Positions 1 through 5,020 of a stretch of 5,515 nt of DNA are shown piece by piece. The translations under genes were made by a program, and so were the position numbers. The DNA is taken from contig DNHA01000286.1 in NCBI GenBank assembly GCA_003486025.1, positions 1,991 to 7,505 of the forward strand. Reading direction: 5' to 3'. Numbering within the stretch: the stretch's first letter is position 1; every line of letters starts with the position of its first letter. Below the pieces are notes generated by a model. It made no database searches and was not told the DNA's origin. It was given only the letters and a program-made list of their open reading frames with translations. Source of the stretch: Micrococcaceae bacterium. Its GTDB lineage: Bacteria; Actinomycetota; Actinomycetes; Actinomycetales; Micrococcaceae.

Positions 1-846
1 CAATTTGGGTGCAGAGACTCCTCGCGACATCAGCGCGCCCCAGCCGATGCGGGCAGCCACGCCGAAGGCTCCTGCCACCGCAGCGGTCAAGCCGCCTAGG
101 AGCAATGAAAAGTGCAATTCACGCACCGCAAACAAGGGAAGGTACACGTTGGTTGCCTGCACCCCCATGCCGTTGATGAAGCCAAAGGCAGTCAGCGTGA
201 TAACGATGAAACGAGTCGAAGGGCCGGTGCTGACTGCCGCACCCTTTGGGGTTTTATTCTGCGCCAGCGGAAGCATGGCGGTTGCGTTGATCAGCCTGAC
301 CGTCAACACCCCGAGCACCGCGGCAAGTATCGCTCCGGCCAATGAAGCCCCGCGCCAGCCTATCCAAGCGGCCAGCAACGGGAATCCGAGGCTACCTACC
401 AGCTGGCTTACCTGCACGCCGGATTGTTTGATGCCCGTCCACGTGATGCGTTGTTCCCGCGGTACACGTTGGACCAGCACCCGGTTGGTTACCCCATTGG
501 GAAAGGACTGTGCGAAGCCAGCGAACATCGCCGCCACAAGAAGCAGCGCGTAGCCACTGGGAATTGCAGCCAAGGCAAGCGCAGCAGCGGATAGCCCGAA
601 AACAATGATGAATAAGCTGGCATCGGTGCGCCGATCCGCGAACTTGCTGAAGGCGGCGTTGCCTATCGCTGCGCAACCGAAGCATACGGTGGCAAGCAAA
701 CCGAACTGCGTCTCGCTGATTTGCAGGTCCGAAATAACCAGATCGCTGGTGGCACTGAGCCCGTAGGTAAACAGCGGGGCGATACCTACTGAGGCCAGGA
801 GCACCAGCAGCAAGCCGGCTCCGGGTTTGGCCGTATGCTGTTGCAT
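1..846 (-). CDS. MFS transporter, N-terminal 282 residues (C-terminus off the left edge)
   Basis: The minus-strand frame is open from an ATG at 846 to position 1 with no stop, so the C-terminus is missing; a usual MFS protein has about 400 residues. The translation has about eight hydrophobic helices (roughly residues 10-30, 46-66, 76-95, 98-118, 138-162, 164-185, 212-232, 246-266). A loop after helix 2 (residues 62-73, with GNAAFSKFADRR) resembles MFS motif A. GIKQSG at 138-143 opens helix 5, as in many MFS permeases. A polar loop at 186-211 separates the two six-helix halves. An AGGGAG ribosome site lies 4 nt before the ATG. It is an inner-membrane secondary transporter by family; the substrate cannot be told from sequence. 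It diverges from argA, which does not by itself imply arginine transport. Family call is firm, substrate unknown. Confidence 0.88.
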   Translation of the reverse strand, partial: MQQHTAKPGAGLLLVLLASVGIAPLFTYGLSATSDLVISDLQISETQFGLLATVCFGCAAIGNAAFSKFADRRTDASLFIIVFGLSAAALALAAIPSGYALLLVAAMFAGFAQSFPNGVTNRVLVQRVPREQRITWTGIKQSGVQVSQLVGSLGFPLLAAWIGWRGASLAGAILAAVLGVLTVRLINATAMLPLAQNKTPKGAAVSTGPSTRFIVITLTAFGFINGMGVQATNVYLPLFAVRELHFSLLLGGLTAAVAGAFGVAARIGWGALMSRGVSAPKL

Positions 847-850
847 CGCG

Positions 851-856
851 CTCCCT
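851..856 (-). promoter_or_regulatory. Ribosome binding site of the MFS gene
   Basis: The minus strand reads AGGGAG, 4 nt before the ATG at 846. It supports this start, although the spacing is slightly short. This gene and disA are the two in the window with a clear Shine-Dalgarno sequence. Confidence 0.6.
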
Positions 857-882
857 GATTCGTGGTTGTCCGTCCTTAGTGT

Positions 883-910
883 TGCATATTGCTTGGCTGA
901 TGTGTCACAA
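883..910 (-). promoter_or_regulatory. Possible promoter of the MFS gene
   Basis: On the minus strand TTGTGA (910-905) is followed after 16 bp by TATGCA (888-883). This would give a leader of about 30 nt carrying the ribosome site. The -35 matches TTGACA at four of six positions; the -10 is weak and lacks the final T. The 9-nt palindrome TGTGTCACA (901-909) overlaps the -35. The assignment is tentative. Confidence 0.3.
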
Positions 911-925
911 AAAAGACTCCAGCGC

Positions 926-954
926 TTGGGTGGGCTTGGTTACGGGAATAGTAT
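926..954 (+). promoter_or_regulatory. Candidate promoter of argA
   Basis: TTGGGT (926-931) and TAGTAT (949-954) are separated by exactly 17 bp, a sigma-70/SigA-like arrangement. Transcription would begin near 961-962. That would place the ATG at 953 inside the -10 and make GTG 962 a leaderless start. This is inference from spacing and sequence only. Confidence 0.42.
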
Positions 955-1471
955 GTGGCAGGTGAATACTTTTACCGTCCGTTCAGCCCGTACCAGCGAC
1001 GTCGCGAAAATCAGGGATCTTGTGCGCCCGCTCGCGGTAGACCGAATCTTGCTGGATAAGGAAGCGGTAACCTACTACGAGTCCATTCAAGAGTTCGTCA
1101 TCGCCGAAGACGCCAGCCGCGGCGAAGTCGTCGGCTGTGGTGGGCTGCACGTGATCTGGGAGGATATCGCAGAGATCCGCACGCTTGCCTCCAGCAGCGA
1201 CTACCGCGGCCAGGGCGTTGGGCATGTGCTGATTGAAGAATTACTGCGCAGAGCCAAAGAGGTCGGGGTGTCCCGGGTATTCTGCCTGACCTTCGAAGTG
1301 GAATTTTTTGAACGTCACGGGTTCACCGTGATGGCCGATCAATCGGCGGTTGACCAAGAGGTGTATCAGGAACTGCTGCACTCGCGGGATGAAGGCGTGG
1401 CAGAATTCCTGGACCTAGCGCGGGTGAAGCCGAATACCTTGGGCAATACCCGAATGATCTTGACCTTCTAG
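953..1471 (+). CDS. argA: Amino-acid N-acetyltransferase (stand-alone GNAT-type ArgA)
   Basis: The 172-residue product is a single GNAT domain. It should transfer acetyl from acetyl-CoA to glutamate (or glutamine), the first step of arginine synthesis, in the cytosol. Visible signatures are ARTSDV at 12-17, VVGCGGLHVIWED at 59-71, EIRT at 74-77, the acetyl-CoA loop RGQGVG at 85-90, LTFEVEFFERHGF at 112-124, and the C-terminal block GVAEFLDLARVKPNTLGN at 148-165. From memory, this whole pattern closely follows Mycobacterium tuberculosis ArgA (Rv2747, about 174 residues), and it differs from the long kinase-fused ArgA of enterobacteria. The frame extends upstream to ATG 827, but that start lies inside the divergent MFS gene. 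ATG 953 has only a weak GGGA upstream; GTG 962 is an alternative start backed by a -10-like TAGTAT. Its stop overlaps that of the convergent DUF1206 gene by four bases. Confidence 0.9.
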   Translation: MWQVNTFTVRSARTSDVAKIRDLVRPLAVDRILLDKEAVTYYESIQEFVIAEDASRGEVVGCGGLHVIWEDIAEIRTLASSSDYRGQGVGHVLIEELLRRAKEVGVSRVFCLTFEVEFFERHGFTVMADQSAVDQEVYQELLHSRDEGVAEFLDLARVKPNTLGNTRMILTF

Positions 1472-2268
1472 TCCATCGAGTCGTAGCGTGCGCGGAAAAG
1501 CAGGTAAACCGCGTAGGCCAGCAGTCCAGCACCGATGGCCGCAAGCGCGGCAGAACCGAAACTTTGGTCTCGGATGGCTTTGAGCGCCCCATCAATTCCC
1601 GTTGCTTCTTCGGGGTCATGCTGAATTGTGGCGACAATAAAAAGCAAGCCAAGAGCTCCAAGCACCAGGCCCTTGGCGACGTAGCCGATTGTTCCAGTGA
1701 TTTTCACTGCCGGTGAGACCGCGGTGCCACCAGTGGTTTTCAGGTCCTTGAGGAATCTGCGGGTCACCCCGCGGAAGACGAAAAACCCGCCTACGCCGAT
1801 CACCGTGGCACCAAAAATAATCAAAGCGATCTGCCCGGCCGGGTGCCCCATCAGCTCACCGCTGAGGCTTGTAGCGGTCTTCTTTGAATCGCTGCCGCTA
1901 CCGATGGCATAACGGCTGAACGCGCCGCCGGTGAGCAGAAAAACTAGTCCGGTGGACACAAATTTTACGCGCGTACGCAGCTTGTCGCTGTGGAGGAACG
2001 CCTGAGAAATATTCCACAAACCCAAAAGCAGGGATCCGGCGGCACAGACCCACAGCAGCACTTCACCAAATGGTTGCGACGCGAGAGCCTGGATGGCACC
2101 GCTCTGATCTGCCTGAGCGGATCCACCGGTGGCGAGCACCAAGGCCAACACGCCTATCACGCCGTGCAATATTGCGTTGGCCACGTAACCGAACCTGGCC
2201 AATCGTTCAAACCAAGGGTGATCGGCTGCCCTGCGGGCGGCATTAGCTGCGTCTGCGCTTGCATTCAT
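1468..2268 (-). CDS. DUF1206 family six-helix membrane protein
   Basis: The 266-residue product has six predicted membrane helices (about 28-47, 68-92, 102-122, 145-166, 194-214, 238-259), which fits three two-helix DUF1206 units. The first and third units are visibly related: GAIQALASQPFGEVLL at 57-72 aligns with GALKAIRDQSFGSAAL at 227-242, and both are preceded by a GYVA helix start (28-31 and 196-199). The N-terminus (AARRAADHPWFERLARFGY, 10-28) is typical of the family. The function of DUF1206 is not established. The frame extends to 2355 but would overlap mutY. ATG 2268 was chosen over ATG 2274 because TATGCT at 2280-2275 lies 6 nt before it, suggesting a leaderless message; neither has a Shine-Dalgarno. 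It follows mutY by 52 bp on the same strand and ends inside the argA stop. Family call is firm; the exact start is uncertain by two codons. Confidence 0.87.
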   Translation of the reverse strand: MNASADAANAARRAADHPWFERLARFGYVANAILHGVIGVLALVLATGGSAQADQSGAIQALASQPFGEVLLWVCAAGSLLLGLWNISQAFLHSDKLRTRVKFVSTGLVFLLTGGAFSRYAIGSGSDSKKTATSLSGELMGHPAGQIALIIFGATVIGVGGFFVFRGVTRRFLKDLKTTGGTAVSPAVKITGTIGYVAKGLVLGALGLLFIVATIQHDPEEATGIDGALKAIRDQSFGSAALAAIGAGLLAYAVYLLFRARYDSMD

Positions 2269-2274
2269 AGCCAT

Positions 2275-2280
2275 AGCATA
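2275..2280 (-). promoter_or_regulatory. Candidate -10 element for a leaderless DUF1206 transcript
   Basis: The minus strand reads TATGCT, followed by exactly 6 nt and then ATG 2268. No clear -35 lies 16-18 bp upstream, and no ribosome site is present. It would let the gene be expressed separately from mutY. This is inference. Confidence 0.4.
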
Positions 2281-2320
2281 GGACGGTACTGCCTCAAATA
2301 CGTTAACTGGCGCGCGTAGC

Positions 2321-3229
2321 TCAGCTTGGCAGTCGGATGCCTGTTTCTTCAGCAAGCGCTAATCCGTCGCTCAGCAGCCCGGCCAGTGCGCGTTCACGTT
2401 GCTCAAGCGGAGCATCAAGCTTGTGCAGGGCGACAAAGCCGGCGTGGTTTTGAAGCGCTAAATCCATCAGGAAAGTTTCGCGGTGCACGGGTTCCTCGTG
2501 GGCCCGCAAGATTGCCATCATCGCCCCGCGGACCTGGCGGTCGGTGCCCTTCCACGCTTGGCCCTTGGGCGCGTAGTGCGGTGCGGGTTGCCCGGCTTTA
2601 ATCCACGCGCAGTGTTCATAGACCGGGCAGGCATCACATTTTGGTGAGCGTGCCGTGCAGATCAGCGCACCGAGCTCCATGACCGAGATGTTCCACAGAT
2701 TGGCGCTGGAGTCCTCCTCGGGTTGCACCTGCTTGGCACGGGCGAACTCGCTGGCCCGGGGATTCGGCTCGGGCAGCGCCATTCCACCGAATAACCGGGC
2801 ATGCACGCGGCGGATGTTGGTATCAACGACTACGGTGCGTTGCCCGTAGGCGAAACAGGCAATGGCCGCGGCGGTGTACTCGCCGACCCCCGGAAGCGCG
2901 CGCAGCTGTTGTTCGGTTTGGGGAACTTCTCCGTTGTACTGGGTGGTGATTTCAATGGCGGCCGCATGCAAGCGCATGGCGCGGCGCGGGTAGCCTAAAC
3001 GGCCCCAGGCTTTTAGCGCTTCAGACAGGGGCTCGGCGGCCAGGTCTTGCGGCCGTGGCCAGCGGTGCATCCACTGCTCCCAGACCGGTAGCACGCGCAC
3101 CACCGGAGTTTGCTGCAGCATGAATTCGCTGACCATAACGGCCCAGCCGCTGACGCCCGGACGACGCCACGGAAGGTCGCGGGCATTGTGTTGGTACCAG
3201 TGATTAATTTGTTGGTGGATTTCTTGCAC
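2321..3229 (-). CDS. mutY: A/G-specific adenine DNA glycosylase
   Basis: The 302-residue enzyme removes adenine mispaired with 8-oxoguanine in base excision repair. Family marks in order: LPWR at 19-22; SEFMLQQT at 34-41, with E35 matching catalytic Glu37 of E. coli MutY; LGYPRRA at 78-84; the helix-hairpin-helix LPGVGEYTAAAI at 112-123; and VVVDTNIRRV at 133-142 with catalytic D136. Residue 118 is Tyr rather than the Lys of endonuclease III, which fits a glycosylase without strong lyase activity. The iron-sulfur cluster ligands are C191, C198, C201 and C207 with exact C-X6-C-X2-C-X5-C spacing. The tail (about 230-302) is much shorter than the 8-oxoG-reading domain of the 350-residue E. coli protein; short forms are usual in actinobacteria. 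The start is GTG 3229, with TAGAGT (3241-3236) 6 nt before it and only a poor ribosome site. It is divergent from the exported-protein gene. Confidence 0.95.
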   Translation of the reverse strand: MQEIHQQINHWYQHNARDLPWRRPGVSGWAVMVSEFMLQQTPVVRVLPVWEQWMHRWPRPQDLAAEPLSEALKAWGRLGYPRRAMRLHAAAIEITTQYNGEVPQTEQQLRALPGVGEYTAAAIACFAYGQRTVVVDTNIRRVHARLFGGMALPEPNPRASEFARAKQVQPEEDSSANLWNISVMELGALICTARSPKCDACPVYEHCAWIKAGQPAPHYAPKGQAWKGTDRQVRGAMMAILRAHEEPVHRETFLMDLALQNHAGFVALHKLDAPLEQRERALAGLLSDGLALAEETGIRLPS

Positions 3230-3235
3230 ATATCC

Positions 3236-3264
3236 ACTCTAAGCGAGCCGATTCACGGTGTGGA
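3236..3264 (-). promoter_or_regulatory. Candidate mutY promoter giving a leaderless transcript
   Basis: On the minus strand TCCACA (3264-3259) and TAGAGT (3241-3236) are separated by 17 bp. The -10 ends 6 nt before the GTG at 3229, so transcription would begin at or next to the start codon. The -35 matches TTGACA at four of six positions. The 8-bp inverted repeat at 3247-3270 covers the -35 and most of the spacer. Inferred from sequence only. Confidence 0.45.
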
Positions 3265-3270
3265 ATCGGC
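3247..3270 (+). repeat. Perfect 8-bp inverted repeat over the mutY promoter
   Basis: GCCGATTC (3247-3254) and GAATCGGC (3263-3270) are exact reverse complements around an 8-nt spacer. The arm centres are 16 bp apart, close to one and a half helix turns. It lies between the divergent mutY and exported-protein starts and covers the predicted mutY -35. It could be a repressor operator, or a hairpin in a transcript running through the region. The regulator is unknown. Confidence 0.6.
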
Positions 3271-3282
3271 CTGCATTGCCGG

Positions 3283-3295
3283 GCTGAGGCTCAGC
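3283..3295 (+). repeat. 13-nt palindrome upstream of the exported-protein gene
   Basis: GCTGAG (3283-3288) and CTCAGC (3290-3295) are perfect arms around one central G. If transcription starts at 3315, the palindrome spans about -32 to -20, between the -35 and -10 positions. That is a common place for an operator. The single-base centre makes an RNA hairpin unlikely without unpairing, so a protein site is the better guess. Confidence 0.5.
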
Positions 3296-3302
3296 GATGA
3301 AC

Positions 3303-3308
3303 TAGCCT
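3303..3308 (+). promoter_or_regulatory. Candidate -10 element for the exported-protein gene
   Basis: TAGCCT fits TANNNT and is followed by exactly 6 nt and then ATG 3315. No Shine-Dalgarno sequence lies before the ATG, which fits a leaderless message. The expected -35 region (around 3280-3285) is a poor match. Confidence 0.4.
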
Positions 3309-3314
3309 TAAGCC

Positions 3315-3917
3315 ATGAGTAATGCATCGGGGGGAAAATCAGCGGCCAGCGTCTATCGCCGCCGGCGCATTGCCGTGGCCGTGATCGCTTTAGCCATCGT
3401 CGGCTTGCTGGTTTGGGGCGGCGTAGCATTGGCCGGAATTCTTGGAGCCAGCACGCCAGCGGAAAGCAAACCGCAGGCGGTTCCGAGCAGTTCGCCAACC
3501 CCTGATGAGTCCGCCACACCGGACACGGGGGACAAGTGCTCTTCGGATGAGGTGAAGATTACCGCCAGCACCGATGCCAGCTCGTATCCTACCGATAAGC
3601 AACCGGTGTTGATCCTTGGCATTGAGAACAGCTCAGAGCGTGAGTGCGAATTGAACGTGGGTACCACCCAGCAAGAATTCTTGATCACCAGTGGCAACGA
3701 CCGCATCTTCTCCACTCTCGACTGCCTGACCGATGGTGAAGATGTGGCAATGAAAATGAAGCCAGGACAAAAAGAATCCGCTCGCTTCACCTGGTCCCGG
3801 CAGCGCTCGGCCCCGGGCTGCAAATCAGTGAACGTGAAACCACGTCCGGGAACCTACAAATTCACCGCCGCCTTGGGTGAAAATATTTCGGAGCCGGTGA
3901 CTTTCCGGCTGGACTAG
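3315..3917 (+). CDS. Membrane-anchored exported protein of unknown function, four cysteines
   Basis: I do not recognise a named family. The 200-residue product has a short basic N-terminus (YRRRR at 14-18) followed by one hydrophobic segment (about 19-43), so it is an uncleaved anchor or a signal peptide with the rest outside the cell. No lipobox cysteine follows the helix. Residues 46-72 are a Pro/Ser/Thr-rich linker. The outer domain (75-200) has exactly four cysteines, C75, C111, C137 and C169, enough for two disulfides. It looks all-beta: YPTDKQPVLILGIENSS at 91-107 and the closing PGTYKFTAAL at 178-187 recall immunoglobulin-like strands in actinobacterial secreted proteins; this comparison is loose. 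ATG 3315 has no ribosome site but has a -10-like hexamer 6 nt upstream. The gene diverges from mutY and its stop overlaps that of disA by four bases. That it is a real gene is well supported; its role is open. Confidence 0.8.
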   Translation: MSNASGGKSAASVYRRRRIAVAVIALAIVGLLVWGGVALAGILGASTPAESKPQAVPSSSPTPDESATPDTGDKCSSDEVKITASTDASSYPTDKQPVLILGIENSSERECELNVGTTQQEFLITSGNDRIFSTLDCLTDGEDVAMKMKPGQKESARFTWSRQRSAPGCKSVNVKPRPGTYKFTAALGENISEPVTFRLD

Positions 3918-4987
3918 ATGTAGCGGTCCAAAAGTGAGGACTCGGCCATCCGGGCCAGGCCTTCCCTGATCGAACGCGCGCGCTGTTCGCCGACGCCTTC
4001 GATTTCCATCAGCGAGGTGGTGGACGCCGCCATCAGGTGCTGCAAATTGTCGAAGGACGCCACCAGCCGTTCGCCGATAGCCTTGGGCACCGTGCGGATC
4101 TGTGAGAGCAGCCGGTAACCCTTGGGGGTCAGCTGGTCATCTTGGGTCACGGTCGAATTCGGGAACAGGATCTTGGTGAGCGCTTCCAGCTCGGCCAATT
4201 GGGCGTCGGTGATCTCGGCGAGCTTCTTCAGCGCCGCGTCAATATCCAGCTCCACGCCCTCGGCATTTGAATAATCGCGCAGGATCAGCTGGTTATCGGC
4301 CTGCACCCCGGCGAGCAGTTCCGCGTGCTGGGCCGCGAGCAGGCGGCCGTCTACGCCTAGTTCCAGGACATGGCGGGAGATCTCCTCGCTGGTTCGACGC
4401 AGCATTTCGGTGCGTTGCAGTACCGCAAGAACCTCGCGGACCGTGGCGACGTCTTCAATTTCCGCGGCAGACAGGGCGCTGGTGACCTGGTCCAAGCGGT
4501 GCCGGTAGCGCTCCAGGGTGGCTACCGCCTGATTGCCGCGCGCTAGCAGGCGCTCGCTGGTTTCCAGCACGTGGCGCTCGCCGGCGGCATAGAGCGTGAT
4601 GGTATGCATCGATTGGGAAACCGAGATGACCGGGAAACCGGTCTGTACTGCCACGCGTTCGGCGGTGCGGTGCCGGGTCCCGGATTCTTGGGTTTCGATT
4701 GCAGCATCAGGCATGAGCTGTACCCCTGCTTGCAATACCTGTTTTCCCGTTGCGTCAAGGATAATCGCCCCGTCCATCTTCGCCAGTTCGCGAATCCGGG
4801 TGGGCGTGTATTCGGTGTTTATCCGAAAACCGCCGGAGCAGATGGATTCAACTACCCGGTCATGGCCTAGGACTATCAGCGCTCCGGTACGTCCACGCTG
4901 GATGCGTTCGAGCCCTTGGGCAAGCTCGGTTCCCGGTGCGATCCGGGCCAGAGTGGTCAACAGTGCGGGGGTGGGGTGCAGTTTCAC
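3914..4987 (-). CDS. disA: DNA integrity scanning protein DisA, diadenylate cyclase
   Basis: DisA joins two ATP into cyclic di-AMP and senses DNA structure; in Bacillus subtilis it scans the chromosome and lowers its cyclase activity at branched intermediates. The 357-residue length is that of full-length DisA. The N-terminal cyclase domain shows the catalytic DGA at 72-74 (in AKMDGAIILD) and RHR at 105-107 (in GTRHRTAER). A helical spine follows (about 140-290). The C-terminal DNA-binding helix-hairpin-helix includes MEIEGVGEQRARSIREGL at 327-344. The start is GTG 4987, set by GAAAGGA at 5000-4994 with 6-nt spacing, and the product begins MKLHPTPALL. It follows radA by 33 bp on the same strand, the expected operon; RadA is reported to bind and inhibit DisA in Bacillus. 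Its TAG stop overlaps that of the convergent exported-protein gene. Confidence is very high. Confidence 0.97.
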   Translation of the reverse strand: MKLHPTPALLTTLARIAPGTELAQGLERIQRGRTGALIVLGHDRVVESICSGGFRINTEYTPTRIRELAKMDGAIILDATGKQVLQAGVQLMPDAAIETQESGTRHRTAERVAVQTGFPVISVSQSMHTITLYAAGERHVLETSERLLARGNQAVATLERYRHRLDQVTSALSAAEIEDVATVREVLAVLQRTEMLRRTSEEISRHVLELGVDGRLLAAQHAELLAGVQADNQLILRDYSNAEGVELDIDAALKKLAEITDAQLAELEALTKILFPNSTVTQDDQLTPKGYRLLSQIRTVPKAIGERLVASFDNLQHLMAASTTSLMEIEGVGEQRARSIREGLARMAESSLLDRYI

Positions 4988-4993
4988 CGTGCG

Positions 4994-5000
4994 TCCTTTC
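4994..5000 (-). promoter_or_regulatory. Ribosome binding site of disA
   Basis: The minus strand reads GAAAGGA, 6 nt before GTG 4987. It is the strongest Shine-Dalgarno in the window and fixes the GTG as the start. It lies in the 33-bp radA-disA gap, as expected for the second gene of an operon. Confidence 0.75.
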
Positions 5001-5020
5001 AGCGGGCAGCAACCACCATT

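Noticed and set aside
5..553. An open plus-strand frame of 182 codons over the left end.
   Set aside because: It is low in family-like sequence and lies antisense to the MFS gene, whose minus-strand frame has clear membrane helices and MFS motifs.
827..952. An N-terminal extension of argA starting at ATG 827.
   Set aside because: It overlaps the start of the divergent MFS gene, is Cys/Leu-rich and unlike any GNAT N-terminus, and crosses the intergenic promoter region.
2265..2279. A four-codon leader peptide (ATG CTA TGG CTA TGA) overlapping the DUF1206 start.
   Set aside because: It is too short to support, has no ribosome site, and would not be on the message if transcription starts at 2268.
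2311..2332. A stretch reading GTAGCTCAGCTTGGCAG that looks like a tRNA 5' end and D arm.
   Set aside because: No matching GAGC closes the D stem, no GGTTCGAATC-like T arm follows, and most of it encodes the C-terminus of mutY.
2269..2355. An N-terminal extension of the DUF1206 protein to 2355.
   Set aside because: It would overlap the 3' end of mutY and precedes the family-typical N-terminus; ATG 2268 or 2274 fits better.
3013..3237. A 74-codon minus-strand frame starting just upstream of mutY.
   Set aside because: It overlaps mutY in another frame and has no recognisable content; the mutY frame carries the conserved motifs.
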